Made by a program: the position numbers and the translations under genes
Source of the DNA: Varibaculum cambriense
Lineage (GTDB): Bacteria; Actinomycetota; Actinomycetes; Actinomycetales; Actinomycetaceae
Direction: 5' to 3'
Length of the DNA stretch: 58,240 bases
Assembly: GCF_022133705.1 (NCBI RefSeq)
Contig: NZ_JAKNHJ010000016.1
Coordinates: forward strand, 1 to 58,240
The notes under the pieces: model-generated
Seen by the model: only the letters and a program-made list of their open reading frames with translations
What the model was told of the DNA's origin: nothing
Databases searched by the model: none
Shown: positions 30,270-40,080 of the stretch, one piece after another
Layout of the letters: the number at the start of each line of letters is the position of its first letter
Position numbering within the stretch: position 1 is the first letter of the stretch

Positions 30270-31557
30270 ACCAATCTGGCAAACCTTATGTGCTCTGGAC
30301 GACCAGGTAACCTGGGCACGCCTGTTAAACTCCATGCCGCGCTTTTACCATTACTCCCCTGCCAACGCCTACCAGATCGCGGCCTGGCAGGCAGAGCTAG
30401 CTAAAACTATTCCCAACCTTGCCATAGGAGAACTCGCTCTTACTAGAGCAGGCTGGAACTATCTCACGGCAGGCGGAAAGGGCAGAGCTATCAAAAAAAC
30501 CGCCAAGCCGCTAACCTTGACTTTCCTAGACTTGGAAGGCCAAGAGCAAACCTGCCAAATCTACACCTACTCCCAAACCTACGGGCGAAAAATCCGTAAA
30601 GAAGCCCTCCCCACACCACTAGCGCCTCCCGCGCTCCAAGACCGGCTACACACCCTACTAGCCCGCCGCTCCCTGTCGGTAACCCGCAGCGCCGCCGCGC
30701 CGTCTGGTGGCCACCTAAGCGAGAACCGATCCTCGATAGAGCTGCCCGAAAAACCACTCACCCCGCCCTTGATCCACGCCACCTGTCACATCATTGACCA
30801 AACCGGAAACCCGCAAATAAACCATGACGGTAGCGGGGAAATCGTGGCGCAAGCCGTCACCTACGCCCTGTGCAAACACATAGGCGACCCGGACTCGCCG
30901 CCCCCACCAAGCCCGCCTGCCCGCTGGGCTGGCGGTGACCAAATCCTGGCCGCAGATATTTACTCGCGCACTATATACGCAATCCGGAAAATCCTAGCTG
31001 GACTAGAAGATGACCCCAAACCGTTACTAGGCAAAGCCGCTCTCCGCAGAATAGAAAACGCCAGAACCGCTGCCCTCATGCCATCACCAGTTACCAGCAA
31101 CCCTGGCAATGCCAGCAATACTGGCATTGCTGACGCACCTGTAAACCCTGAACCCAGACCAATAATCCCAGTAGTACCCCTAAGCCTATTCACCCCTAAC
31201 CAGCGAGGCCAAGACTTAAATCTAACCATTGCTGCCAACCCGCCAGATAACGAAGCAGAAAAACTCGCCTCCCGCCTACGCACCCTCAAAGTCGCGTTCA
31301 ATACCTGCCGCCTAGACCAAAACCCCGACCTAGTACAAGCCGGGGAAAAAGCCGGATACAAAACCGGACCGATCCTTTTCGCCGGTAGTACTCCGCTAAT
31401 GGAAGGAGCGGCCTGGCACGACATCATGCAAGCCACCAAGAAAGCCCGCGCTCTACTACCCGTAGAAAAACGCCCAGAATCGCGCGTGCGAGGACAAAAA
31501 CCCTACCAGCTATCCAGGATACGAACGCGGCCTGAAACCGCGTTAAAACCCCAATAA
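30262..31557 (+). CDS. Putative ArdC-like N-terminal domain protein
   Basis: 431 residues. The N-terminal 100 residues (MPRFYHYSPANAYQIAAW, then RAGWNYLTAGGKGRAIKKTAKPL) resemble the ssDNA-binding ArdC N-terminal domain. The C-terminal half includes a helical section reminiscent of ArdC-like peptidases but without a clear HExxH. There is a Pro-rich linker and a TSNPGNASNTG stretch built from the 9-base repeat seen elsewhere in the element. It ends the mob operon. It could protect incoming DNA; the family call is tentative. Confidence 0.5.
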   Translation: MSEPIWQTLCALDDQVTWARLLNSMPRFYHYSPANAYQIAAWQAELAKTIPNLAIGELALTRAGWNYLTAGGKGRAIKKTAKPLTLTFLDLEGQEQTCQIYTYSQTYGRKIRKEALPTPLAPPALQDRLHTLLARRSLSVTRSAAAPSGGHLSENRSSIELPEKPLTPPLIHATCHIIDQTGNPQINHDGSGEIVAQAVTYALCKHIGDPDSPPPPSPPARWAGGDQILAADIYSRTIYAIRKILAGLEDDPKPLLGKAALRRIENARTAALMPSPVTSNPGNASNTGIADAPVNPEPRPIIPVVPLSLFTPNQRGQDLNLTIAANPPDNEAEKLASRLRTLKVAFNTCRLDQNPDLVQAGEKAGYKTGPILFAGSTPLMEGAAWHDIMQATKKARALLPVEKRPESRVRGQKPYQLSRIRTRPETALKPQ

Positions 31558-31567
31558 ACATGGTTAA

Positions 31568-31602
31568 GCGTGTACCCCCAGCTACTCCTTGGGGGTACAC
31601 GC
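31568..31602. terminator. 13-bp hairpin between convergent operons
   Basis: 31568-31580 pairs exactly with 31590-31602 (core GTACCCCC). It separates the plus-strand mob operon from the minus-strand genes that follow. Confidence 0.75.
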
Positions 31603-31610
31603 TTACTTTC

Positions 31611-32309
31611 TTATATGCCCAGACCTGGCTGCGGTATTGGGCGTGGCCGCACCGGGGCGGGTGGCCTATTCTTACGCACAGGAGGCGCGCCCGAATAGAT
31701 CATTTTACCTTCGCTCCACGACTCAATATAGATCGCCTTACCGCGATTGTCGTAGCGCTCCACACACCGCCCGCCATCGAGTACCCCGTTCTTGGTACGC
31801 CGAACTTCTTTTAGCGCTCCATCACGGTGATAAGCATATGATTCTTCCCGCCAGTTGCCATCCTCATAAAACACCCGCTCAGTCAGGAGGGTACCATGAC
31901 TTACGTACTGTTCCTGATACAGTTTCCCGTTTCCATAGAATTGTTGAAAGGCGGCACCATCCGAGTTGTGTACCCTACCCTGATTGTCCTTCCAAATGCG
32001 AAAACGGGGCACACCTCTCGTCCAATTCCATTCAGTGAGTACCGCGTCATTATCGCTAGGCTTAAACAAGGGTGGCACAGATTTTAACTGGTCAGGCCGG
32101 TATCCGCTCCATGCCTTGATCTGGTCACCACCCCTGTTTACCATCACTACCGGCACGGAAGAAAATCCCTGTTCCTTTAACTGATCTACCGCGCGCCCCG
32201 CGTCCTCAGTTCTATAAGGGATATTGTTCTTGTCTAGCCACCTAGTAGTTGATTTGCATTGCATACAGTTCGGTTTTGTGTAGACTACTACCTCAATTTC
32301 GTTTTCCAT
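31611..32309 (-). CDS. NrdH-like redoxin fused to MORN-like repeats
   Basis: 232 residues. Residues 1-80 are a thioredoxin-fold NrdH/glutaredoxin domain: YTKPNCMQCKSTTRWL with a CxxC active site (Cys 15 and 18), SSVPVV (cis-Pro) and the late GYRPDQL. The rest is YwqK/MORN-like: QQFYGNGKLYQEQYV, VFYEDGNWREESYAY, DGALKEVRRTKNG. The tail is Pro/Arg-rich. This is an unusual fusion. It heads into the terminator at 31568. It may reduce disulphides of surface components, but that is inference. Confidence 0.75.
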   Translation of the reverse strand: MENEIEVVVYTKPNCMQCKSTTRWLDKNNIPYRTEDAGRAVDQLKEQGFSSVPVVMVNRGGDQIKAWSGYRPDQLKSVPPLFKPSDNDAVLTEWNWTRGVPRFRIWKDNQGRVHNSDGAAFQQFYGNGKLYQEQYVSHGTLLTERVFYEDGNWREESYAYHRDGALKEVRRTKNGVLDGGRCVERYDNRGKAIYIESWSEGKMIYSGAPPVRKNRPPAPVRPRPIPQPGLGI

Positions 32310-32322
32310 CGCCCGCCCCTGT

Positions 32323-32844
32323 CTATGCCAGGCCAGGGGCAGCGGTAGGTGTACTGCGCACAGCAGGCTTTACCACGTTGTTAGGGTTATGACTGGTGGC
32401 TGTACCGGCCTGCTGGCTGGCGGGCTTGGCGCTACGGGCAGTGCCAAGGGCTTTATCCATGTCACGCAACCTGGCTTTTTCGCCCTCCGAAACCCCGCCT
32501 CGCGCGGCAGCTTCTTGACCGTAACCGCGTGGCCACGACCTATCCGAATATTTCACGTACCTGCCGGTATCGCGTTCAAACTCCCTGTGCAACCGCCCAT
32601 CACCGGTGCCACCCAGCAAATCTGCATCAATCACGTCATAGCCCAGCCCACCCTTAAAAGTGTGTTGGCCTGCACTATTAACCCGGTGGTCACGGATATG
32701 ATCTGCCGGATTCAAGCCGCGATCATGATAAAACTTCTCCACCAACGGCCAATCCTTGCGGTGGATAGCAAACGTTCTCACCCCCGTCATCGGGTTCTCT
32801 CGAAGTATTTTCAGATGCATCCGGTCACGCCAGTAATCATCCAT
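32323..32844 (-). CDS. Hypothetical protein in the transfer operon
   Basis: A 173-residue polar protein. It includes an HDRGLNPADHIRDHRV region and a charged, Ala/Pro-rich tail. It lies 13 bp upstream of the redoxin-MORN gene on the same strand. I cannot assign a family. Confidence 0.65.
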   Translation of the reverse strand: MDDYWRDRMHLKILRENPMTGVRTFAIHRKDWPLVEKFYHDRGLNPADHIRDHRVNSAGQHTFKGGLGYDVIDADLLGGTGDGRLHREFERDTGRYVKYSDRSWPRGYGQEAAARGGVSEGEKARLRDMDKALGTARSAKPASQQAGTATSHNPNNVVKPAVRSTPTAAPGLA

Positions 32845-32928
32845 AAAAACTCACCACTCAATCATTTATAGAAACTGCACCCTAAAAGGGTCTTGCATCC
32901 CTATAAAGATTGAGTGGCAAACCAGTTA

Positions 32929-33606
32929 CTATTTAGTCATCGATGTTCCCCGTTGACGGCGAGCCTGCCTTACCCGCACCCTCCTGACTGGTTTACCCTT
33001 CGGCTGCGTCGGATCAGGGGTACGCCCGGCGATAGGTTTACCAAACGCGGCGTGCTGATCCGCAATGCCCGCCGCCTCACTCTTACTAGCGCCACTAGAG
33101 TGCAAACCATTAGCGACCTCGCGTTTATGGTCACTCGACCCATACAGCACCTCACTAGATGAGGCCGCCTCCAAGCTCTCAGTTTGAGCCTGGCGGGAAT
33201 CGGCTTGAAGATCATCCACTAGCTGCGAATCGGATTCAATATCCCGTTCATCCTCATTAGCAATCACCTCGCGTGCCTGCTGATCCAGGCTATCCGCCAC
33301 TTCACCGCGATCTATACCGGAATCTTTGAGCCGATCTGCCTGCGCCTCTAACGCATTGGCTTCGGCAATCAGGGCTTCTAACTCACTATCAGAAACCCCA
33401 TCAATAATATTTCCCAACCGGACACTATCTCCACCGGATTGAGTAATCATTTTCTCAAAATTGCCGGGCGACCAGGACGCATACTGCCGCATAATAATAG
33501 TTTCTCTAGCAATATCGCTCACCCTAGCGGCCACCTGCCCAACCCTCTGCTTACCAGAATGGACAGCGCGAAGAACTTCTCCCCACGTTTCATCACTTTC
33601 ATGCAT
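32929..33606 (-). CDS. Hypothetical coiled-coil protein downstream of the coupling protein
   Basis: About 225 residues: an N-terminal helical part (MRQYASWSPGNFEKMITQSGGD), a long acidic coiled coil (ELEALIAEANALEAQADRL) and a basic tail ending in RRVRVRQARRQRG. The initiating ATG is probably 33606 (33615 is also possible). It overlaps or abuts the coupling protein stop. The layout suggests an accessory factor for DNA docking. Confidence 0.65.
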   Translation of the reverse strand: MHESDETWGEVLRAVHSGKQRVGQVAARVSDIARETIIMRQYASWSPGNFEKMITQSGGDSVRLGNIIDGVSDSELEALIAEANALEAQADRLKDSGIDRGEVADSLDQQAREVIANEDERDIESDSQLVDDLQADSRQAQTESLEAASSSEVLYGSSDHKREVANGLHSSGASKSEAAGIADQHAAFGKPIAGRTPDPTQPKGKPVRRVRVRQARRQRGTSMTK

Positions 33607-33611
33607 TAACC

Positions 33612-35465
33612 TCACCTTTCCTCAAATTGTTGCGTATCAACTGCGAAAACCTGCGTATTAACCTGGTCAGGATTGACTGGCTCTACCCAGTCCTCCACCT
33701 GCTCAGCGCTAAGCAAATGAATAGTTTTCATTTCCTCCAGCCCAGGCAAGGCAGGCACATAGTCGCGCCGCCAATAAGGAACCGGGTTAATCAGCACCGG
33801 ACGCATACCCGCCCCCATAACCACTGCCCTACCCGTAGGAAGTGCCGCTAGATCAGCTACGGGTAAAATCTGTTCGCGCGATACCTGCCTAGACGTTGAT
33901 ACCCCCGCACCCTTCCCATATGACGTGGATATGTGGGTTGTCCAATACTCACCCACCAGGTCTGATACTGCTTTAAGGAATTCTGTTTCTGATACCCCGC
34001 CCCCATAAATCTTGATCGTGGCGGCAGACCAAAGTTTTCGCATACCCTCTTTACCCCACACTGCTTCACCTTGGGAATAGGATTGCAAAATAGTGTCCAC
34101 AATAATGCCGCGCGAACCATAGTGGGAATACATATCGGGTAGTCGCGACCATTTACAAACGTTCGCGGCCTCATCGAGCACCAGCATCATCGGCACCGCA
34201 AGTCGACCTCGCGCTTGCCTTTCGGCTTCGCGTTCAGCGGCTTGTGCCACCGCCACCGTTAGCGCGGTAACCAGCGGACCTGCGGTGCCTTCGCCTTCTT
34301 TAGAAATCATGAACAGGCTTTGCTTATTTTCCCGTCCTCCCTGCCGGTTAGCCGCGCCCTCTTTATGCCAGGTAGACACGAACTCGGCCACGTTAAACCG
34401 GCGGGCACCACCGCGCGGGGTAACCCAGGCCATAGCGGCAGCATTTAGCATCACAGTGCAAAACCCGCGCGCGGTCTGTACATACCCGTCACGCTGTTTC
34501 GGGTTTACCGCATACATCCCCGCTATCAGCTCACCTAGCGCACTATCGCCGGGATGCTCCGATGCTTTAAGCACCGATACTGGGGATAAATCATTCGGGT
34601 TTTGCAGCCACGACCACACCTGCAAGATCGGGAACCCTCCCCTAGCTGCCGCCAGAAATAGGCCAGCTAGTAAATCCTGCCCTGCCGGGTCAAAGTGAGG
34701 ATCAACCTTTGCATCAGCAGACCTGGTGGCAGACGCGAAAATTTCTGCCAGCTCCTTAGCTTTCACCGCGTCAGTAACGAACGTGAGTGGATCCCAATAC
34801 CAAGTGGGGTTTTCGCCCACGATCCCTTGTGGGTCAAACACCCACACCTTATCGCGCCTCGCCCGATACCGGCGGGTAATATCTACCAGGTCACGCTTGT
34901 TTGAGGTAGCGACCACCACGCCGGGGGCATCGCAAATAAGGGGTACTGCCCGTGCCGTAGTTTTCCCGCGCCGAGGACCCCAAATATCGACCATCACATC
35001 CTCGAACCCGGCATAAACACCACCAGCCCCGTCAACGGCGCGGCCAATAAGCAGCCCCGGCGTAGCCACCCCTAGTGCTTTCGAGGACTTACGGGTATTA
35101 GCTAGGCTGGCTCTACCTACCCCGCGCGGTGCCATCACCCGCGCCATATCATCGACCAGTTCCCGCTTACCGCGCCGGGCTTTACGCCAAAACAGAAACC
35201 CAACTATCAGGATAAACGTCACCACAAACAGGGCTGCGGTACATCCAATCTGAGCGTGCGTCCATGCCCGCTTACCTAGCAGGGTTTCGAGAAGCAGTTG
35301 GACTGGAAGAAACCCGCCCATACGGGAACCAGAAAATACCCCGCCTAGCTCATAGCCTGCCCAAACCAGCACCGCTAAGGCGAACCCGCCGCAAATAGCG
35401 ACAATGAGTCCCCACTCGTGCCAAAACGTGGACGTGCCACGCGCCCCCGTAGTGCTTTTATTCAT
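33612..35465 (-). CDS. Type IV coupling protein (TraG/VirD4-like)
   Basis: A 617-residue ATPase that links the relaxosome to the secretion channel. Two membrane helices lie in the first 110 residues. The motor has the Walker A GPRRGKTTA near residue 165 and the Walker B MLVLDEAANV, plus the conserved IILQSYSQ motor box. The ATG at 35465 overlaps the VirB4-like stop by 8 bp; an upstream in-frame ATG at 35570 is within that gene. The last 100 residues include a YWRRDY box. Confidence 0.9.
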   Translation of the reverse strand: MNKSTTGARGTSTFWHEWGLIVAICGGFALAVLVWAGYELGGVFSGSRMGGFLPVQLLLETLLGKRAWTHAQIGCTAALFVVTFILIVGFLFWRKARRGKRELVDDMARVMAPRGVGRASLANTRKSSKALGVATPGLLIGRAVDGAGGVYAGFEDVMVDIWGPRRGKTTARAVPLICDAPGVVVATSNKRDLVDITRRYRARRDKVWVFDPQGIVGENPTWYWDPLTFVTDAVKAKELAEIFASATRSADAKVDPHFDPAGQDLLAGLFLAAARGGFPILQVWSWLQNPNDLSPVSVLKASEHPGDSALGELIAGMYAVNPKQRDGYVQTARGFCTVMLNAAAMAWVTPRGGARRFNVAEFVSTWHKEGAANRQGGRENKQSLFMISKEGEGTAGPLVTALTVAVAQAAEREAERQARGRLAVPMMLVLDEAANVCKWSRLPDMYSHYGSRGIIVDTILQSYSQGEAVWGKEGMRKLWSAATIKIYGGGVSETEFLKAVSDLVGEYWTTHISTSYGKGAGVSTSRQVSREQILPVADLAALPTGRAVVMGAGMRPVLINPVPYWRRDYVPALPGLEEMKTIHLLSAEQVEDWVEPVNPDQVNTQVFAVDTQQFEER

Positions 35466-36933
35466 CACCACCTGCCTCGTGCCGGTTAGCCCAAAGCTGG
35501 TTAGTGTCATTAAGCGCCAGCTCCCGGTTGGTAAGCTGTACCTTGATAGGGATACCAGGGCGCTCAGCAACCTTGATTAAGAATTTCCCTCGACCGGGGG
35601 GAGTCGGCTTTTGTCCAGCCCTAACATCCCACGAAGGGGGAGACTGCCAAGAAATAAGCATCGCTTTTTCCTGGCTCGAAAGCGGAATCACCCTCGCTAC
35701 TTTCTCAGTTTCTTCCGCACTCAACCCCCCGCACAGCACGATCCCAGAGCGGGCAACAAATCCTTTAGCCTTGGCCACATCCTCCGGATTAGGCAAAGCC
35801 TCAAGATCGTTAAGGGTGTGAGTAATCATTGCTTGGCCAACCCCGCGCGCCCGGTTAAGCCGGGTGAGTTCATCAATCCGGTTCACCATCCCCACACCAG
35901 CGCGAAGAATACGCCACAGCTCATCCATCACAATGAAAAAATGCCTGCGCGGAGTAAGACCAGCATTAGCTAACGCCTGGGCAACATTCACTTGCGCAAA
36001 CCCATAAGACCAACACGTCAGCAGCACCGCACCTTGAATATCCTGAGCAGCCCCATCCAAATCAGAAACATCGAAAACAACAGGGCGATCCAGCCGCATC
36101 GCGGTCGTGGTAGCCTGCCCAAAAACCTGACCCCACCTACCCACAGTAAGCGCCGTAAGTGAAGCCTCTAAATCCTCAGTCACCTGCTCATAACGGTGCT
36201 TATTACCCCTAGAAAGCGCCACCTGGTCAAGAGCATCAGGCATAGCACGAATAACCTCAAGCACGTCCCCAATAACTGGAATCTTGCCAGGGTTAGTCTC
36301 ATCAAACACGCGCAGCGCCTCAGACAAAATAGACTCATCACGAGCCTCGATACCGCCCCGCCTCACCAACTCGATAAGCGCACACACCATCTGCACCTGG
36401 CGCGACCTCGCCTCCGAAGCAAGCAGCGCACCCTCTTTACCGCCAATACGTCCCGCAGCCTGCATAGCGCCTCCCGTATCGAGTGGGTTAATCAGATCTT
36501 TTCCGGCACCAATCGAAACAACCTGCCCATCTAAGGCCGCCACTAAGTCCACATAGTCTGGTTTAGTATCACCCAGCACCAAAGGCACAGTGCCCTGACC
36601 GGCAAGGCCGAGTGCCATACGGCGAATCAAAGTCGATTTACCCGTACCCGGATTAGCCAAGCAAAACACAGACGGATTAGAAATAAGACTCGCCCGCTCA
36701 AACCAGGAAATCGGGTCACAACAAACCGTAGACACGGTACGCAAATTAAGCCCTAACGGCACCCCGATCATCGGGGCAGACGTACCTGAACAAAAAGGAT
36801 ACAACCCGCACACCTGCACGGACGTGCCACGCCATACCGGCAGTTGGGGAACCCGCATCATGCGTCCAGAAAATTCCGCTACCGGGGCACCCCACTTATC
36901 TAAGGATTTACCCCGCCGTTTCTTGCTTGCCAC
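35458..36933 (-). CDS. VirB4/TraC-like conjugative ATPase
   Basis: 491 residues. The Walker A ANPGTGKST is near residues 94-103; the Walker B is FFIVMDELWRIL. The RAGVGMVNRIDELTRLNRARGVGQAMITHTL helical section is typical of the VirB4-type C-terminal domain. In actinobacterial elements this ATPase and SCO6880 are encoded side by side. It would power channel assembly and transfer, together with the coupling protein. Confidence 0.85.
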   Translation of the reverse strand: MASKKRRGKSLDKWGAPVAEFSGRMMRVPQLPVWRGTSVQVCGLYPFCSGTSAPMIGVPLGLNLRTVSTVCCDPISWFERASLISNPSVFCLANPGTGKSTLIRRMALGLAGQGTVPLVLGDTKPDYVDLVAALDGQVVSIGAGKDLINPLDTGGAMQAAGRIGGKEGALLASEARSRQVQMVCALIELVRRGGIEARDESILSEALRVFDETNPGKIPVIGDVLEVIRAMPDALDQVALSRGNKHRYEQVTEDLEASLTALTVGRWGQVFGQATTTAMRLDRPVVFDVSDLDGAAQDIQGAVLLTCWSYGFAQVNVAQALANAGLTPRRHFFIVMDELWRILRAGVGMVNRIDELTRLNRARGVGQAMITHTLNDLEALPNPEDVAKAKGFVARSGIVLCGGLSAEETEKVARVIPLSSQEKAMLISWQSPPSWDVRAGQKPTPPGRGKFLIKVAERPGIPIKVQLTNRELALNDTNQLWANRHEAGGDE

Positions 36934-36934
36934 G

Positions 36935-38434
36935 TTATCCCTCCATTACCGCAGGAAGAAGGGAATACTCACTGGGAACAATCCCCAAGGGTAGACAAGC
37001 CGCGAAACCTGAATCCTGCAACCCCCAACACCGCCGAAGCCGGATCCTGGCCGCAGAAGCGAGATTATCTACCACCGCCGCTACATCATCTACCGAACAA
37101 TCCCACCCGCCAGTAGCGGTAACGAACATACCGAATTCTTCCAGCCCAGCACCGCTCGCCTCCTCCGAGGCAGTTTGAGCCGCGTTCGCGGCCTCTAACG
37201 CCAAGCGCGCAGTGTCTTTTTTATTGCCCTGCAAACGCTTATCAGCATTCCGCTTATCTTTATCAACCACCGTGGCAGTTTTACCTGCCGGGATAGGACG
37301 ATAAACCAGAGTTACCCGCTTGCGACGAATCTGGGAAGAAGGCTCAAGCAGTGAGCTTAAAACATCCGATCTGACCACACCCCTGGGGGCATCACACATC
37401 GCCCACGTAATAGAGGTCGCGCCCTCATGACGATACCGATCCCAATACGCTTTTGACGCGCCAGGACCGGCATCCTTCCACCTGATCTTGGGAGCCTTAC
37501 CAGCTTCATAAGCAGCACGCGAAAACACGTCCTGCGAGTCCGGGTCATAAGCCACCCTAACCAGCGCGGCCACCCCGGCACCATCCAACGGCCTGACATT
37601 ACCCGCGCCAGCCCCCGAAAGCATTGAAGTTAAGCCCGGCAGTTGGCTTGACAGCTCGTGGCACATCTCTTTAACCCCGCGCGCCCGCGCGGTTGAACGC
37701 GCCTGCCCGGCGTAGGTTAAAGTCACGAATCCGGCTATCCTAGCCGCGCCCACCGGGTAAGAATCCGCCACCTCCTCAAGCATCGCCTTCGCTAAAGGGT
37801 GCGCATCCCTAGCCATATTCCCCTCAATTTCGGCGCGCAAACCAAATCCCGAATCCGGGGCAGTTTCTATACACGCCTGAGCCTGCACCAGACCCACTTG
37901 CTGACCAAGTTCAGCTAAAAACTGTCCCCACTGCGCCACCCAGTTATCAATCACATCCCTATCCACCAGCGCCATACCATCGGGGGATACCTCCAACACT
38001 ACCGAGTAATACCCGGTCTGCTGGTGATGCAAAACCGCAAACAAGCGGCCATAAGCATCCCGCGCCTCATACAAGGCAGAGGCCGCAAGAATCCCTGGAA
38101 GTCGATAAGAACCCCGCGAGGCCACATTAAGCAGCCCTGAAACATATTTATCTGTACCCGCCCTGCGGGAGCGAAAAAAACTCATCCTATCTCCTAAAAC
38201 GTCACCAACAGACCTGCCAGAGCGGCCACGAATCGAGAAAACCCCTAACGCGGTAGCACCTACCGCTAACAGTGACCCACCAACACGAAGCGAGTTAGTA
38301 AACAAAATAATCAGCATACTTACCGCGAATAGCACTACGAACGAATACGTAGTAAACGCGGAAAACTTCCACACACCAGCCGAAGCAGGCTTGCGCCAGT
38401 TGCCGTAACCAGGAACCTTGCGAACCTCGCTCAC
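36935..38434 (-). CDS. SCO6880-family T4SS protein
   Basis: 499 residues. Two N-terminal membrane helices (TTYSFVVLFAVSMLIILF) are followed by a long soluble part that matches the actinobacterial SCO6880 family (RSGRSVGDVLGDR; GLLNVASRGSYRLPGIL). It is thought to act with VirB4-like ATPases, in the place of the VirB4 N-terminal domain. It starts in a 4-bp overlap with the VirB6-like gene and ends 1 bp before the ATPase. Confidence 0.85.
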   Translation of the reverse strand: MSEVRKVPGYGNWRKPASAGVWKFSAFTTYSFVVLFAVSMLIILFTNSLRVGGSLLAVGATALGVFSIRGRSGRSVGDVLGDRMSFFRSRRAGTDKYVSGLLNVASRGSYRLPGILAASALYEARDAYGRLFAVLHHQQTGYYSVVLEVSPDGMALVDRDVIDNWVAQWGQFLAELGQQVGLVQAQACIETAPDSGFGLRAEIEGNMARDAHPLAKAMLEEVADSYPVGAARIAGFVTLTYAGQARSTARARGVKEMCHELSSQLPGLTSMLSGAGAGNVRPLDGAGVAALVRVAYDPDSQDVFSRAAYEAGKAPKIRWKDAGPGASKAYWDRYRHEGATSITWAMCDAPRGVVRSDVLSSLLEPSSQIRRKRVTLVYRPIPAGKTATVVDKDKRNADKRLQGNKKDTARLALEAANAAQTASEEASGAGLEEFGMFVTATGGWDCSVDDVAAVVDNLASAARIRLRRCWGLQDSGFAACLPLGIVPSEYSLLPAVMEG

Positions 38435-40080
38435 TTATACTCCACCGCACCCTCAGCAGAAGAACGCGCCGCATCGGCAGTCATAGCCGCAGCCTTCTTC
38501 GCGCCATCAGCAGCCGCGCCCACGGCAGCGCCCGCAACAATTCCCACCGGACCGGCAGCAGCCCCTGCAGTAGCACCCGCAGTAGCACCACCTCCGGCGG
38601 CTCCTCCTGCGGCAGCGCCGCCCCCGGCACCCCCGGCAGCCGCTCCACCACTACCAGCAGCACCAGCCCCGCCAGCCTTGCTGGCACCGCTGGCCTTACC
38701 AGCATCACCGGCATTGCCAGAACCACTACCAGAGGAACCACCAGAATCGCTGGCTTTGCCAGCATTACCAGCGCTACCTGAGGCAGAGGAACCACCAGAA
38801 CCACTAGCACCGCCCGCATTACCAGAACCACTACCAGAGGAACCACCAGAACCAGTAGCCGAAGAACCCATCATCTTTGACATCATCTTGAACTGAGCAA
38901 TACCTGCCCCACCCGCAAGCGCTCCCCCAAACATTCCAGCAGCCATACCACCCGCCGAAGAATCAGAAGAACCCAGCGCACTAGCCGTGGCTGGCATGAC
39001 CAATTTCATAAGGGCTGGCATCGCAAACACGCACCCGAGCAATAATGCTAGAGGCGTAAGAGCAAACGCCGTAACCGAATTTGCATCATTTATATCCGTA
39101 ATAGGCGTATTAGACAACGTCAGGGCAGCAGACCAAATAAGCGCGCCCACCGGCTTAAATAACATGAACGCTACCGTCCAGGCAACGATTTTTTGGCACC
39201 ATTCCCAACCAATCTTGGTGGACGCAAAAGAGCCAGCAATCGGTCCCATACCAGCCAAAATAAGAAGAATCCCGCCACGCAAAGCCAACTGGAACATTAA
39301 GATCAGCGAAATAATTAGTACGAAAATAATCAGAAGAAACGACATTAACCCGAAAGTGAGAGCGCCCCCGGGGCCATTACTGGCAGCTAAATACCCAACC
39401 ATCTTTGCCAGCCCATCAGGCTTAACCGGACCGGCAATCCAGCCAGCTAAAGCGTCCGTACCAGCAAGGCCAAGAACACATACAGACACCCAACCCGAGG
39501 ATATTAGCACAAACGTGCCCAGGCCACGAGCAATATCACGTAAAGGCTCACCACGCTGAGTAATAGCGATCTTCGCCGCGCCAATCATCAAAGAACACAC
39601 CATTAACAACCCAGCTAAAGCAGCAAATGAGTTAGCAGTCTTATTAGTTACTTTTGACCCCATCGCCGAATCCGGCAAGATCGGCGTAAAATTAATCCAC
39701 ATCTTTCCTAGCGTTGCTAACAGCCAAGAAAGCGGTTTAGTAATAATACCAATAACCCCATCAAATGCTTGCGCCGCTAACTGCCCGAACCCGTCAGTGA
39801 ACGCATCCGTGACAGCACTAGCCATCATTTCAGGCAAAGACGTTTTTGGAAGTTTCGCAGCCTTCTTCACCGCACCGGTTGTGGCGTTAATCGGATCGGC
39901 TAACGCTTCACCAGTAGCATTTTTGGTTTTGTCAACAAGATCTTGAACCGGTTTAGAAATAGCCTCGAGCTGTTTATCTTTATCATTAGAGGGGGCAGCA
40001 TTAGCCGGCGCGGGCACAGCAAGACACCCCAGGACTAATAGAAATAAACAAACAATGCCTACAAGAGCACGCTTCGCCAT
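38431..40080 (-). CDS. VirB6/TrbL-like polytopic membrane protein
   Basis: 549 residues with a signal peptide, about six membrane helices between residues 150 and 380, and a long low-complexity Gly/Ser/Ala/Asn tail (GSGNAGDAGKASG repeats). VirB6-like proteins form the inner channel of the T4SS. The tail is made of the same 9-base repeat unit as other genes here and is probably length variable. It overlaps the VirB8-like gene by one base. Confidence 0.83.
   Translation of the reverse strand: MAKRALVGIVCLFLLVLGCLAVPAPANAAPSNDKDKQLEAISKPVQDLVDKTKNATGEALADPINATTGAVKKAAKLPKTSLPEMMASAVTDAFTDGFGQLAAQAFDGVIGIITKPLSWLLATLGKMWINFTPILPDSAMGSKVTNKTANSFAALAGLLMVCSLMIGAAKIAITQRGEPLRDIARGLGTFVLISSGWVSVCVLGLAGTDALAGWIAGPVKPDGLAKMVGYLAASNGPGGALTFGLMSFLLIIFVLIISLILMFQLALRGGILLILAGMGPIAGSFASTKIGWEWCQKIVAWTVAFMLFKPVGALIWSAALTLSNTPITDINDANSVTAFALTPLALLLGCVFAMPALMKLVMPATASALGSSDSSAGGMAAGMFGGALAGGAGIAQFKMMSKMMGSSATGSGGSSGSGSGNAGGASGSGGSSASGSAGNAGKASDSGGSSGSGSGNAGDAGKASGASKAGGAGAAGSGGAAAGGAGGGAAAGGAAGGGATAGATAGAAAGPVGIVAGAAVGAAADGAKKAAAMTADAARSSAEGAVEYK

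Noticed and set aside
38626-38830. Minisatellite as an independent mobile repeat
   Set aside because: It is in frame with the VirB6-like protein and gives a plausible Gly/Ser/Ala tail; only the wider sharing of the unit is reported.
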